Below the pieces are notes generated by a model. The model saw nothing but the letters and a program-made list of their open reading frames with translations, was not told the DNA's origin and searched no databases. A stretch of 64,000 bases of DNA. Origin: Laspinema palackyanum D2c. GTDB taxonomy: Bacteria; Cyanobacteriota; Cyanobacteriia; Cyanobacteriales; Laspinemataceae. Positions within the stretch are counted from its first letter, which is position 1; every line of letters begins with the position of its first letter. The DNA is taken from NCBI RefSeq assembly GCF_025370875.1, contig NZ_JAMXFD010000002.1, positions 254,797-318,796 of the forward strand, in the 5' to 3' direction. A program made the position numbers and the translations under genes. This document shows positions 9,197 through 18,780 of this stretch, piece by piece.

Positions 9197-9577
9197 AGAT
9201 TACCTTCGGTCACTAGGTTTGAATTGAGGGGTTTTTCAGGGGATTACAGAGGGACCTTCTCCCTGGGTTTTTTAGGTCTGTGGTCAAAAATCAGTCTATC
9301 CTTTTTTCCCGTTCTGTGCCGCCATCCCTGATGGGTCAGGGTCTCCCTACAAGGGGTCTGAGGAGCTTAGGGATCTCACCCCGGCTGGAGTTAGGGATCA
9401 GGGTCTGTCTCCAAGGGCTCTCCATCAACGGGACCTGTGATCCGGGGTGAAATCCCCAAGATTTGGTTCACTGGGGATCGGGGGGAAAAATCGCTCGACT
9501 TACGGCAACTCCACCCTTTCCCCTTTAAAATAGGCACAGACTTGTCCCTCATTGCTCTTTTATTTTTATTAATCCAA
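9197..9577. other. Intergenic region between divergent genes
   Basis: This 381-bp spacer separates the divergent kinase and lipoprotein genes and must hold both promoters. I see no convincing -35/-10 pair. A short GGGG-TGAAAT-CCCC hairpin occurs near 9450. The lipoprotein frame stays open through part of this spacer (from 9437), but that stretch has no signal peptide and is not favoured as coding. Confidence 0.5.
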
Positions 9578-11500
9578 ATGCGTTATTGGGTCGTTAATCT
9601 ATTTCTGGCGATCGCACTGAATGGTTGCGCCAGCCTTTCCTTGAAAAACCAGACTCTTGAATCCGGCGCACATTTTACCCAATGGACCAACGCACAAAAA
9701 GAAGAACTGCGAGAAAGAAGCACCCAGCTCCAACGCCTTCCTCCTTATTCGAGTTTAGATCCAACGGAGGTGGAATTTCAACGCAGGAGTTTACTAATTC
9801 GACAAAGAATCGCCCGTCCAAATTTGGAAGAACGCGATCGCTGGTGGCGCAGAAATGACATTGGCGACCCTCATAAATATTTGCTGCCTATTATTTTAGC
9901 CCGCCTCAGTTTGCCGGAGGATTATGACTCCCAACCCAATTGGGATATGTTGTTAAAATTGGAACGGGAACGCCCGGACCTGTATCATTTTCGCAGTATG
10001 CTAGATGTGCGAATTTTCTTCCTCCATCGCCACCGTCTCCCGGACCCGGTAAAGGCCTCTTACCAAAGTATGTTAACCCGTTCTCGGATCGAGGAGTGGC
10101 AGGAAGGGGGTACGGAAAATCATGGGTTTATGCAGCGCGTTTCCGGTTTGGCCCTGATGGATGGCAGCGGGTTTCCGGTGGAACTCCCCCATGTGGCGGA
10201 AACCAATGAGGCTTGGTTGCGATCGCAACTGGATAAGTTTCTCACAATAGGTCAAGGAGAATTTCATTCCTCGACCTATTACGGCTACAGCATTGCCGGA
10301 TTACTCAATCTGTATGATTTTGCCGAAACTCCAGAACTGCAGGAATTAGCGACGGCTTTATTAGACTGGTATGCCACGAATATGGCTTTGCGCCTGAGTT
10401 GGGGAACCTCTGGTGGGGCGGAAAGTCGCGGGTTTGATCGCCAGACTTGGAATAATGGATTGAGTGCGGTGGCCTGGATCTGGTGGGGAACTCCAAATGG
10501 TACTAATGATCAGGCGATCGCCGATGCCATGCAGTTAAACCATGCCAGACTCGCCTTGGCCCCGAGTCTGAGTTCCTATCGTCCTCCGGAACATTTACGA
10601 GCAATCGCTCACAAGCAAGTTCCCCTCCCCTTCTCGGTCCAAGCCAGTCATCCCGTCTATTACAGCTACCATGCCGATAATCACCTCTGGGAAACCTTCT
10701 ACGTCACCCCCGATTATACCGTTGGTACTCTGTTAGAAGGCTCTCGCGACTATCGAGTTGAAGGCACAATCCGCGCGCAATATGCCACCTATAAACTCGT
10801 AATTCGCGACCCCAATGGAGTGAATAATCCCGTAGTCAGTCTGGGCGGAACCTATCATTCCCCAATGGCGACGGGAAAAACCCCCGGAGACCAATATCTC
10901 CAGGAACGAAGTGCGGTAATTTATCAGCAAATTCTCACTAAATCTGATGTGGAGGCAGGAGTTCCGGCCCAGTCGCACCTCGTCTTACCAATGGGATATG
11001 GAGAACCTCGTCGCCATGAAGATTGGTATATTTGGCGCATTCAAGAAACTTGGGTGGTGGCCCGGGCCTGGGGAGATGACATGGCCTTACAAATCCCGGT
11101 TGATGAGAAACACGCCGCTTATCAAGCTTTAGCGGCGATCGGCAGTCAAACGGCTTGGATCGTGGATGTGGCGAGGGTCACAGAGTATCCTACTTTTGAT
11201 AGTTTAATCCGCGCCTTGGATCGAACTGAGGTGAGAGATGAGGCTTGGGAAACCGAGGGCAGGTTAGAGTATAAAAGTCTTGCGGGGGACGAACTGACCA
11301 TGACATACAAACCCCAGGGTGCGATCGCGATCGCCACCATTAACGGTAAACCCCGGCAACTGGAAAATTGGCCAGTCTTAGAAAGTCCTTATGTTCGGCA
11401 ACCCCTAAATAGTGGCTTCTTAGAAGTTACAGAACCCCAACTGGGCACCTGGCGGTTGCGGACCACCCCAACCGGACCCGAATGGGAGGCCAAACCCTAA
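9578..11500 (+). CDS. Large predicted lipoprotein, polysaccharide-lyase-like architecture
   Basis: I chose the ATG at 9578 because it begins a lipoprotein signal peptide (MRYWVVNLFLAIALNGC; lipobox-like LNGC). The mature protein is about 620 residues. The first half is helical with many Trp and Tyr (RWWRRNDIGDPHKYLLP, ENHGFM, YYGYSIAGLLNLYDF, TWNNGLSAVAWIWWG), which suggests an alpha/alpha toroid. The second half (from about 370) is beta-rich (YHADNHLWETFYV, TYKLVIRDPNG, RRHEDWYIWRIQETWVVARAWG) and ends in a beta-sandwich-like region. A toroid plus beta-sandwich is the layout of several polysaccharide lyases, but I cannot identify catalytic residues or a family. It stands alone between a divergent kinase and a convergent gene. 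Function unknown; a cell-envelope or exopolysaccharide role is a guess. Confidence 0.75.
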   Translation: MRYWVVNLFLAIALNGCASLSLKNQTLESGAHFTQWTNAQKEELRERSTQLQRLPPYSSLDPTEVEFQRRSLLIRQRIARPNLEERDRWWRRNDIGDPHKYLLPIILARLSLPEDYDSQPNWDMLLKLERERPDLYHFRSMLDVRIFFLHRHRLPDPVKASYQSMLTRSRIEEWQEGGTENHGFMQRVSGLALMDGSGFPVELPHVAETNEAWLRSQLDKFLTIGQGEFHSSTYYGYSIAGLLNLYDFAETPELQELATALLDWYATNMALRLSWGTSGGAESRGFDRQTWNNGLSAVAWIWWGTPNGTNDQAIADAMQLNHARLALAPSLSSYRPPEHLRAIAHKQVPLPFSVQASHPVYYSYHADNHLWETFYVTPDYTVGTLLEGSRDYRVEGTIRAQYATYKLVIRDPNGVNNPVVSLGGTYHSPMATGKTPGDQYLQERSAVIYQQILTKSDVEAGVPAQSHLVLPMGYGEPRRHEDWYIWRIQETWVVARAWGDDMALQIPVDEKHAAYQALAAIGSQTAWIVDVARVTEYPTFDSLIRALDRTEVRDEAWETEGRLEYKSLAGDELTMTYKPQGAIAIATINGKPRQLENWPVLESPYVRQPLNSGFLEVTEPQLGTWRLRTTPTGPEWEAKP

Positions 11501-11574
11501 ATGCCATCCCAACACAATGCGATCGCCCTTGAGGGGAATCGTCCATTCCCCTCTCTCAACCCCGATCGCCTCCT

Positions 11575-11988
11575 TCACTTCGATTCCTCAATCACCTTTG
11601 CCGATACCTCGATCGCATCAATGTCGATGGTCCCCGGGGGGGTCAACCGCACGAAATGATCCTTTTCTCCCATCAGCGGTTCCCCACAACTGGGACATTG
11701 AAGTTGGGTCTGATTCAGTCCCGTCAGTTCATAACTGCACACCGGACACTGATCCACAATCAGGTTCCGACTCAACCACCACCGCAAGCCAAAAAAGCCA
11801 ATCACCGGCAGCAGGGTAACAGCCACGATTAAGATTAAAATCGACTTCACGACCCATCCCAACCCGATCGAAATCAACACCCATACGATAAATACCGGCA
11901 TCAACCACCGACTCAGGTCGGATAGGTTCAACAACAAGGATTTATAACTGTTTTGATTCACAAATTGACTCCCACAGAAAATCGCCAA
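11575..11988 (-). CDS. Small membrane protein with C-terminal zinc ribbon
   Basis: This protein of about 137 residues has two hydrophobic segments (about residues 30-48 and 50-70) followed by a zinc ribbon with two CxxC knuckles, CPVCSYELTG and CPSCGEPL, and an acidic tail. It starts at a TTG 10 nt after the glycosyltransferase stop; a later Met (residue 29, before MPVFIVWV) could be the true start. It is probably co-transcribed with the glycosyltransferase. I do not recognise the family. Confidence 0.7.
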   Translation of the reverse strand: MAIFCGSQFVNQNSYKSLLLNLSDLSRWLMPVFIVWVLISIGLGWVVKSILILIVAVTLLPVIGFFGLRWWLSRNLIVDQCPVCSYELTGLNQTQLQCPSCGEPLMGEKDHFVRLTPPGTIDIDAIEVSAKVIEESK

Positions 11989-11998
11989 TACCTCTATC

Positions 11999-13129
11999 CT
12001 ACTCAGTAAACTCTATCAGTTGTTTGACCCCCCGAGTAAAGGCATCCGTACCAAACCCCCCTACCGTTTCCTGGCGCAACCAGTCCCCATCACAGCGGCG
12101 GTCCTCTCCCCGCAAGATTTCAATGCAGGCAGCCGCCACCGCCTGGGGGTCCCGATGGGGCACTTGCCAACCCAATTTGCCATCCTGCAATGGGTCCGCT
12201 GATCCATCGGCATCCCCAGACAGCACAGGTTTTCCACAAGCCATTGCCTCCAGGTACACGATGCCAAATCCCTCCTGAGAGGGCATAATATAGGCATCTG
12301 CCACCCGATAATGGAGGGCTAACTCCTCCGTGGGCACAAACCCGGCAAACACCACGCGATCGCTCACTCCCAACTCCTGCGCCAATCCCTGTAATCTCGG
12401 CTGATCATCCCCCCGCCCAATGACTAGATACTTGACATCAGGCTGGGCTTGTGCTATCTCGGGTAACGCCCGAATTGTCACATCTACCCCTTTATAGATA
12501 TCCCCAGACCACAGACGCGCCACGGTCATCAAGACCTTACAGCCCCGTAACCCATAGCGTTCTAGCAACTTTGGTGGTTTCGGACCCGGCGTAAACTGCC
12601 TCTCATCCACCGCACAAGGCAGTAACTCAAAGCGACTGGGCTGTAATCCATTCGCCGCACAAGCGCGATCGCGACTGTATCGGCTAATCGTCCATAACCG
12701 ACTCGCCTGCCGCAACCCCGATTGTGCCATCTTCGGCAATGGTTCCCATACCTCCTTCCCATAAGTCAACACCGTATAAGGAATCCCCAACGGTTGACAC
12801 AACCCTTGTACCAAGGACACTAAATTAATATGACCACAAAACACCCGCCTCGGACGGTGCAAAACCAGCCGATTTGCCAACACTCCAGCCAACTTCACCC
12901 GTCCCCACATCGGCGGCAAGGTTTTTAAATACTGAAATTGCAACCCCGGATGACCCTCCAACGGATTCTCACAATCCGGACCATCCCGCAACAACAACAC
13001 CTGTGCCACCCTCCCCTGACGGGACGCCCAATCCCCATACACCGTCAAAATATCCTTCACATAAGATTGAATCCCCCCCTCCCGGGAAAAAATTTCCAAA
13101 AACACAAAAACATCCGTCTCTTCCCTCAT
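11999..13129 (-). CDS. Group 1 (GT4-type) glycosyltransferase
   Basis: This protein of about 376 residues has two Rossmann-like halves. The N-terminal part carries FSREGGIQSYVKDIL, the GG-type acceptor loop. The C-terminal part carries the GT4 donor-site signature EGFGIVYLEAMACGKPV (E-x7-E), preceded by YLVIGRGDD and VVFAGFVPTEEL. It should move a sugar from a nucleotide donor to a lipid or glycan acceptor in the cytoplasm; the substrate cannot be told. I chose the ATG at 13129 because GGAGG lies about 8 nt upstream; TTG and GTG codons directly before it are in frame. The zinc-ribbon gene follows closely and the flavoprotein gene lies upstream on the same strand. Confidence 0.92.
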   Translation of the reverse strand: MREETDVFVFLEIFSREGGIQSYVKDILTVYGDWASRQGRVAQVLLLRDGPDCENPLEGHPGLQFQYLKTLPPMWGRVKLAGVLANRLVLHRPRRVFCGHINLVSLVQGLCQPLGIPYTVLTYGKEVWEPLPKMAQSGLRQASRLWTISRYSRDRACAANGLQPSRFELLPCAVDERQFTPGPKPPKLLERYGLRGCKVLMTVARLWSGDIYKGVDVTIRALPEIAQAQPDVKYLVIGRGDDQPRLQGLAQELGVSDRVVFAGFVPTEELALHYRVADAYIMPSQEGFGIVYLEAMACGKPVLSGDADGSADPLQDGKLGWQVPHRDPQAVAAACIEILRGEDRRCDGDWLRQETVGGFGTDAFTRGVKQLIEFTE

Positions 13130-13177
13130 CACCAAAACCTCCGTAAAAATCCGTAAAAACCCGTGAAAATCCGTGGT

Positions 13178-14440
13178 TCAACTCCCCAACAACTGCGCCG
13201 CCAACCAGCTAGTCGTCCAAGCACTTTGAAAATTAAACCCTCCCGTCACCCCATCAATATCCAACACTTCCCCAGCAAAATATAACCCCGGACAACAGCG
13301 ACTCTCCATCGTCTTAAAATTCACCTCTTTCAGAGAAACCCCGCCACAGGTGACAAATTCATCCTTAAACACCCCTTTGCCCTGGATTTGATACTCCCCT
13401 CGGGTCAATTCTTCCACCACCTGATTAATCGCTTTTTTAGAAATTTCCGCCCAGCGTGTTTCCATATCAATTCCCCTGGATGCTAACAACCGTTCCCACA
13501 ACCGGCGAGGAATCGGAAAAGGACAACTCGTGGCAACTGCCTTGCGCGGTAACTGGGATTTCACCGCCTGTAACTGTTCTCGCAACAGTTCCGGATTATA
13601 CTGCGGTAACCAATCAATGGTTAGAGTCGCCTGATATTTGTGGTTATATAAATACCTCGCCCCCCATGCGGAAAGTTTCAAAATCGCCGGACCACTCAGA
13701 CCCCAATGGGTAATCAGAACGGGTCCGGTTTGGGTCAATTTAGCCTCCCGTAATTGGACTCGCGCCATTTTCACCGCTACTCCCGCTAAATCCTGGAAGC
13801 GAGGGTCCGTAATATTAAAAGTAAACAGGGAAGGAACTGGCGGTTCTATCTGATGTCCCAGGGATTGGGCAATTTTGTATCCGAGAGGATTGCTACCCGT
13901 TGCCAACAGGAGGCGATCGCCAGCAATGATTTCCCCAGACTTCAAGACAATTTCAAATCCCCCCCCGTTCTCACCTTCCTCGGGAGAGAGGCGACGCACA
14001 TCCACCACGGAAACCCCCGTCCGCAGTCTCACTCCCGATTCTCGCACCTGCTGCATCAAACAATGGATAATGGTTTCAGAATCATCCGTCGTCGGGAACA
14101 TCCGCCCATCTTCCTCAGTTTTCAGCTTCACCCCGCGACTTTCAAACCAGTTCACCGTATCCTGCACTTGAAACCGGGAAAATGCCCCCCGCAACGCCTT
14201 ACCCCCTCGGGGATAATGGGTGACTAACATCCCCGGATCAAAGCAAGCGTGAGTCACATTGCATCGTCCTCCCCCGGAAATTTTCACCTTCAATAGGGGT
14301 TGTCTTCCTGCTTCTAAAATTGTTACCTCACTCTGAGCATGGTTTTGAGCGCAATTAACCGCTCCAAAAAAACCCGCTGCACCCCCACCAATTACTACCA
14401 CCTTCACCGGGCGATCGTTCACTACCTTAAATCCTTGCAT
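13178..14440 (-). CDS. BaiN/RdsA (HI0933-like) FAD-dependent oxidoreductase
   Basis: This 420-residue flavoprotein has a dinucleotide-binding start (VVVIGGGAAGFFGAV, about residues 14-28), LKVKISGGGRCNVTH (the family's glycine-rich motif, about 50-64), RMFPTTDD, LLLATGS (about 177) and a C-terminal FAD motif (LYFAGEVLDIDGVTGGFNFQ). The length is normal for the family. Members use FAD, probably with NAD(P)H; their physiological substrates are mostly unknown. The 48-bp gap to the glycosyltransferase start suggests co-transcription. Confidence 0.92.
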   Translation of the reverse strand: MQGFKVVNDRPVKVVVIGGGAAGFFGAVNCAQNHAQSEVTILEAGRQPLLKVKISGGGRCNVTHACFDPGMLVTHYPRGGKALRGAFSRFQVQDTVNWFESRGVKLKTEEDGRMFPTTDDSETIIHCLMQQVRESGVRLRTGVSVVDVRRLSPEEGENGGGFEIVLKSGEIIAGDRLLLATGSNPLGYKIAQSLGHQIEPPVPSLFTFNITDPRFQDLAGVAVKMARVQLREAKLTQTGPVLITHWGLSGPAILKLSAWGARYLYNHKYQATLTIDWLPQYNPELLREQLQAVKSQLPRKAVATSCPFPIPRRLWERLLASRGIDMETRWAEISKKAINQVVEELTRGEYQIQGKGVFKDEFVTCGGVSLKEVNFKTMESRCCPGLYFAGEVLDIDGVTGGFNFQSAWTTSWLAAQLLGS

Positions 14441-14504
14441 TTCCCTTCAAAACTGCTATTGTCCCACAGTTTGTCCTCTTTTTCCACCAACTCAGAAAAA
14501 ACTC

Positions 14505-14570
14505 ATAAACCGGGTTTCTTCCCAAATCTCTGATAATTAGCAACAACTGTCGCCCGAAACCCGGTTTCTT
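14505..14570. repeat. Twin-palindrome element, copy A
   Basis: Two AAACCGGGTTTCTT-type palindromes face each other across about 35 nt (first at 14505-14520, second at 14556-14570). Each arm is nearly self-complementary, and the two arms also pair with each other. Same family as 18781-18847, 53588-53656 and 60728-60795. It lies between two minus-strand genes. Confidence 0.85.
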
Positions 14571-14580
14571 GTCCTATCCC

Positions 14581-15456
14581 TCAAACCCGTCCCACTAACT
14601 CAGCTAACTGAGATCGCAACGGTAACGGATTATATCCCAAACTAAAGGCTTTAGAACTATCCAAAGACACATCCGGGGGTCTGGGGGCTGACATTTTTAC
14701 ATCTTGTTGCCGACAGGGTTTAATCCGCCCCTCCCCCACCTCCAAAATCTCAATCACTTGCTCAAAAAACCCATATCGCGAAACCCGCTCTTTTCCTCCT
14801 AAATGCAGCAATTTTTCATTCTGTTTCAAGGCAACCAATAACCCTTGGGCCGCAGTTTTTCCACTCACTGGCGTCCGAAATTCATCGGTGAATAAGGCTA
14901 ATTCTTGTCCCGATCGCAAAGTTTGTAACATCGGCTGGAGGAAACTCTGGGCAGCGGGTCCCCCCTCCCCAAACATCAGGGGCATTCGACAAACAATTGT
15001 TTGCGGATTGCGATCGCCCATTTCCACCTCCGCCTGCACCTTTTGCTCACCATACCGACTCACCGGACAAACTGCATCGGTTTCAGCATAAGGCGCATTT
15101 AACCCATCAAAAACTAAATCCGTCGAGGTAAAAACACAGGGAATTTCAGCATCTGCACATAATCCCGCCAAATCACTCGCCGCAGTGACATTAATTTTGT
15201 AGGATTCCTCGGGATAGGTTTGACAAACATTCGGCTGAGATTGAGCTGCCGCATGAATCACAGCATCGGGACGAATTTCTAAAAAGAGGGATTTCAGGGC
15301 TTGAAAATCCGTTAAGTCAACCGGCATCAACTGACAACCGGGAATAGGGATTTCATGAGAATTATAGGTTCCAAACACCTGCCACTTTTCTTGAGCCAAT
15401 TGACAGATATGCCAGCCCAAAAATCCACTCGATCCAGTAATTAAAAGTTTTTTCAT
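14581..15456 (-). CDS. RmlD-like sugar-nucleotide reductase/epimerase (SDR)
   Basis: This 291-residue extended short-chain dehydrogenase begins MKKLLITGSSGFLGWHICQL (NAD(P)-binding GxxGxxG). It has VIHAAAQSQPNVCQ (about residue 66), the catalytic region TSTDLVFDG and YGEQK (the YxxxK pair, about 135), and CRMPLMFG. The pattern is that of dTDP-4-dehydrorhamnose reductase (RmlD) and its relatives. No rmlA, rmlB or rmlC genes are nearby, so the substrate is open. The start is 30 nt after the rubredoxin stop, so the two genes are probably one transcript. Confidence 0.88.
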   Translation of the reverse strand: MKKLLITGSSGFLGWHICQLAQEKWQVFGTYNSHEIPIPGCQLMPVDLTDFQALKSLFLEIRPDAVIHAAAQSQPNVCQTYPEESYKINVTAASDLAGLCADAEIPCVFTSTDLVFDGLNAPYAETDAVCPVSRYGEQKVQAEVEMGDRNPQTIVCRMPLMFGEGGPAAQSFLQPMLQTLRSGQELALFTDEFRTPVSGKTAAQGLLVALKQNEKLLHLGGKERVSRYGFFEQVIEILEVGEGRIKPCRQQDVKMSAPRPPDVSLDSSKAFSLGYNPLPLRSQLAELVGRV

Positions 15457-15486
15457 GAACCGGAAATAAATTTCATCAAGGGACAG

Positions 15487-15645
15487 TTAAACGGGTTCAA
15501 AATCTTCTTTAGACACCCCGCAAACCGGACAAACCCAATTATCAGGGATGTCTTCAAATGCAGTTCCCGGATCGATTCCCGAGTCCGGGTCTCCCTCCTC
15601 GGGATTATAAACATAGCCGCAGGTAGTACAGAGATATTGTTGCAT
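15487..15645 (-). CDS. Rubredoxin (free, 52 residues)
   Basis: The protein reads [20 protein letters not shown], then [14 protein letters not shown], then [17 protein letters not shown]. The two CxxCG knuckles bind one iron. At 52 residues it has no transmembrane tail, unlike the membrane-bound RubA used in photosystem assembly, so it should be a soluble electron carrier. AGGGGG lies about 7 nt before the ATG. It is the first gene of a pair with the RmlD-like reductase; whether it donates electrons to that enzyme or to another is unknown. Confidence 0.95.
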   Translation of the reverse strand: MQQYLCTTCGYVYNPEEGDPDSGIDPGTAFEDIPDNWVCPVCGVSKEDFEPV

Positions 15646-15760
15646 GGGGTTCCCCCTTTATGAAAGTCGGTTAATCTGATTAAATCATATAAACCCAAAT
15701 TTCTCTCAATTCCTTACAAAAATTTAACAATGCTTAGGCCATCATTAACATAAAACCATA

Positions 15761-15836
15761 AATGTAGAGGCGATTTGCGAATTGCCTCTACATTTACGGT
15801 TGATGCTCTAACTTTTTTGGAGTGCGTTCGCACTCC
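15761..15836. repeat. Two intergenic hairpin elements
   Basis: At 15761-15794, AATGTAGAGGC pairs with GCCTCTACATT around a 12-nt loop. At 15819-15836, GGAGTGCG pairs with CGCACTCC around TT. Neither has a T tract in the direction needed to end transcription of the minus-strand gene that stops at 15854. They look like dispersed palindromic repeats. Confidence 0.75.
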
Positions 15837-15853
15837 TTATCTGTGATAAAATC

Positions 15854-16621
15854 CTAGACAGTCACCTTAGATTTAGACCACACCCCATTTTCATCTTCTT
15901 CATACTCCCGATGAATGGTTTCCCATGCAGCGTGTTCAGCTTTCAGCGAGTCGTTAGTTTCGGCGAAAACCGCATTATACCGTTGAATAAAAGTGGTTTG
16001 AGCATCAGGAGATAGATGGGTGCGGATTTCCGGGGATAAATCTTCTGGACTGTTGCAAGATCCCGGGCAAGGACGAGGCAAAGTCATAGAATTAATGGCA
16101 AGTTCTTGTCCTCCAGCACTTTCCAGCAGCAGGTGAATTTCGCCGGATTTTCCTTCAGGAACTTCCGCCATGACGAGAAATTCCCCAGCTTCTAAACGAG
16201 TTTGATAAACGGCTGCTTTTTCTTCCGGCATTCCCAAGGCAACGAAGAGGGAAACTAATCCGGCCCCCGCACTTCCGGCGATCGCCCCAGAAGCCGCCCC
16301 TAATAACACCGCAGAGAGGGGTCCAGCCGCCACCACAGGACCGAGAAAGGGAATAAATAATACTCCCACTCCGGTGAGTAAACTCAAAAATGAACCAAAC
16401 AGAGACCCGAAGATCGCCCCGCTTCTGAGTCCTCCTAAAATCACATCTTTTTTAGTAATAAATCCGGTGATGCGAGTATTGGATTGAAAATTTTTCCCCA
16501 TGACAGAAATATGGTCTTGGGGAATCCCGCGATCGATGAGACGGCGGATTGCATTATCAATTTGCTGTTGTTCTTGAAAAATAGCAGAAACCGTGCGTTG
16601 TGCTTTATAGTCTTCAGGCAT
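15854..16621 (-). CDS. General-stress/glycine-zipper membrane protein with C-terminal ChaB domain
   Basis: This 255-residue protein starts with a stress-protein-17M-like region ([32 protein letters not shown]). Two hydrophobic glycine- and alanine-rich segments follow (about residues 60-85 and 95-130), of the glycine-zipper type. After a short alpha/beta part ([15 protein letters not shown]), the last 55 residues form a ChaB-like domain ([40 protein letters not shown]). Proteins of this build are found in cyanobacteria near salt- or stress-response genes. Localisation to membranes is likely; the molecular role is not known. Confidence 0.85.
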   Translation of the reverse strand: MPEDYKAQRTVSAIFQEQQQIDNAIRRLIDRGIPQDHISVMGKNFQSNTRITGFITKKDVILGGLRSGAIFGSLFGSFLSLLTGVGVLFIPFLGPVVAAGPLSAVLLGAASGAIAGSAGAGLVSLFVALGMPEEKAAVYQTRLEAGEFLVMAEVPEGKSGEIHLLLESAGGQELAINSMTLPRPCPGSCNSPEDLSPEIRTHLSPDAQTTFIQRYNAVFAETNDSLKAEHAAWETIHREYEEDENGVWSKSKVTV

Positions 16622-16917
16622 TTTAATGTCCTAATTTAAGGTTTATATCGGCTGATTCACCACCTGGAGGATAGCAAAATCACCCCTACTGCTGTAATCT
16701 ACCGAGAGGGTGATCCTTGGGATTTGAGCGATCGCCTCCCCGATTCTCATCTGCCGCATTCCTCAGTAAAACCGCTGTATTTCTATACAAAATCGAGAGG
16801 GTCACCCCAACCAAATCCTCTGGGGATTTCTTCCTAGGCGGCGATCGCGCAACTCAGTCGCCCCTTTCTTCCGTCATAATTGGAAATCAGTTATCGACCC
16901 CTTATTTACCCTCGCCC

Positions 16918-17403
16918 ATGATTACTCCAACGGACCCAAAACTCAAAACCCTCAAACGCCTCCGCAGCCTCAGTCATCTCCTGGATAGCGCCATTCGCAT
17001 CCCCGGAACCCGCTTTCGCTTTGGACTCGACCCCCTCCTCGGACTCCTCCCCGCAGGGGGCGATATTGCCGGTGCGTTACTCTCCGCTTACATTGTATTC
17101 AGCGCTGCCCAGATAGGAGTCCCCCGGAAAAGTTTAGTGCAAATGGTTTCCAACATCCTCCTAGAAACTCTGATTGGAACAGTCCCCATCGTCGGAGATT
17201 TATTTGATGCTGCATGGAAAGCCAATGTCCGCAATATGGAACTGTTAGAAACTCACTTAGATGCCCCCATCTCGGACAAAAAAGAAAAAGCCGACACCCT
17301 ATTTATTGTGCTGCTATTGGGTGGGTTAATGCTTGCCGTCTTTGCGATCGTCGGGGTCGGCATCTGGATCCTCAGTTCCATTATCAGCGCCATCCTCCAG
17401 TAG
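16918..17403 (+). CDS. DUF4112 membrane protein
   Basis: I chose the ATG at 16918; the frame is open further upstream, but that part does not look like protein. The protein is 161 residues. It contains the DUF4112 signature (LRSLSHLLDSAIRIPGT, FGLDPLLGLLPAGGD, GTVPIVGDLFDAAWKAN) and ends with a transmembrane helix (about residues 128-155). The function is unknown. It lies head to head with the ChaB protein. Confidence 0.88.
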   Translation: MITPTDPKLKTLKRLRSLSHLLDSAIRIPGTRFRFGLDPLLGLLPAGGDIAGALLSAYIVFSAAQIGVPRKSLVQMVSNILLETLIGTVPIVGDLFDAAWKANVRNMELLETHLDAPISDKKEKADTLFIVLLLGGLMLAVFAIVGVGIWILSSIISAILQ

Positions 17404-17532
17404 AGGGATTTTTCTATTGGAAATGACGGGGAAAGTGTCTGCTTAACCCTACAAATCCTCCAGGTTTATCTCTCCTAAATCCTGCATTGATTGTGCCAAG
17501 TAACTTTTAGCCAACTCAGGGGTTTAAAAGTG

Positions 17533-17561
17533 TTGACAAAAACATCAACATTAGATAGAAT
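17533..17561 (+). promoter_or_regulatory. Sigma-70-type promoter for the VWA gene
   Basis: TTGACA (17533-17538), 17-nt spacer, TAGAAT (17556-17561). Both hexamers are close to consensus and the spacing is ideal. Transcription should start near 17568 and give a leader of about 125 nt. Confidence 0.7.
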
Positions 17562-17692
17562 GAGACTATAAAGGCGTAGAAACCGGGTAAAGACATAGCC
17601 CTATTTGCTCCTTACCCGGAACCAAAACACCAGGGAAACCGGCTATCAACTCGCCTATAACTCCAACTCTCATGACTAGAGGAGAAACCCGA

Positions 17693-18757
17693 ATGAGCGT
17701 TAAAACCATTGATGTTGTTTTCAGTTTTGACACCACAGGGAGTATGTATCCTTGTCTCACCCAAGTTCGCCGAAACCTCAAACAAAGCATCACCCGATTA
17801 TTGGATGAAATCCCCGGAATTCGGATCGGAATCATTGCTCACGGTGACTACTGCGACGCGGGCAAAACCTACGTTACTAAACACTTAGATTTATCGGGAT
17901 ATGTGGATAAAATTTGCGACTTTGTGCAAAATGTCGAAGCAACCGGAGGGGGAGATGCACCGGAATGTTATGAATTAGTCTTGCATGAATCTCAATCTTT
18001 ATCCTGGAGTTCCGCCAGTACCAAATCCCTGGTATTAATAGGGGATGATATTCCCCATGCACCGGCTCAAAATCCTCAAAAATTGAACTGGCGCAAGGAA
18101 TTGGAGAAATTATCCGAAATGGGAATTCCCGTTTACGGCGTCCAAGCCTTGAATCGGTCTCATGCCACACTTTTCTATAAAGAACTGGCAGAAAAGTCTG
18201 GGGGATTTCATATTAATTTAGACCAGTTTGCTTATATTACAGACCTATTTTTAGCGGTTTGTTATCAGCAATCTTCTGATGACCAACTGCAAGCTTATGA
18301 AGCAGAAGTCACGGAACAGGGTCGGATGAGTCGTGGGTTAAACAAAATGTTTAATACCATGCTCAATCGGGAGGGAGAATTCTATCATGAATCTGCCGAT
18401 TTGCGTGCGGTGACTCCGGGGCGATTTCAAGTATTGGATATTGATAAAAATTGCGCGATTAAAGATTTTGTGGTTGAAAATGGTCTAACTTTTCAACGGG
18501 GGCGCGGGTTTTATGAGTTTACGAAAACTGAAACGATTCAAGGGAAGAAAGAAATTATTTTGATGGATCGGGGGACGGGGGATTTGTTTGAAGGAGAATC
18601 TGCCCGAGAAATGTTAGGATTACCTCCGGGGGAAACGGTGCGAATTAAACCGGCTAATTTGGAGAAGTATCTCGTTTTTGTGCAAAGTACCTCTTATAAT
18701 CGCAAGTTGCTTGGGGGTACGAAGTTTCTGTATGAAGTTGCCGATTGGGATCGGTAG
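17693..18757 (+). CDS. VWA-domain protein
   Basis: The protein has 354 residues from the ATG at 17693, preferred over the one at 17672 because AGAGGAG lies 8-10 nt upstream of it. A von Willebrand A domain fills about residues 5-210. The MIDAS motif is SFDTTGSM (D13-x-T/S-x-S type) and later metal ligands lie in GGGDAPECYE and IGDDIP. The C-terminal 140 residues (from about LNKMFNTMLNR) are alpha/beta, with TPGRFQVLDIDKNCAIKDFV and KKEIILMDRGTGDLFEG; I do not recognise this part. Related VWA proteins act as adaptors for AAA+ ATPases or kinases, but no such gene is beside it. No signal peptide, so cytoplasmic. Confidence 0.88.
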   Translation: MSVKTIDVVFSFDTTGSMYPCLTQVRRNLKQSITRLLDEIPGIRIGIIAHGDYCDAGKTYVTKHLDLSGYVDKICDFVQNVEATGGGDAPECYELVLHESQSLSWSSASTKSLVLIGDDIPHAPAQNPQKLNWRKELEKLSEMGIPVYGVQALNRSHATLFYKELAEKSGGFHINLDQFAYITDLFLAVCYQQSSDDQLQAYEAEVTEQGRMSRGLNKMFNTMLNREGEFYHESADLRAVTPGRFQVLDIDKNCAIKDFVVENGLTFQRGRGFYEFTKTETIQGKKEIILMDRGTGDLFEGESAREMLGLPPGETVRIKPANLEKYLVFVQSTSYNRKLLGGTKFLYEVADWDR

Positions 18758-18780
18758 GGATTTCGGTTTTGCTGAGGGAC

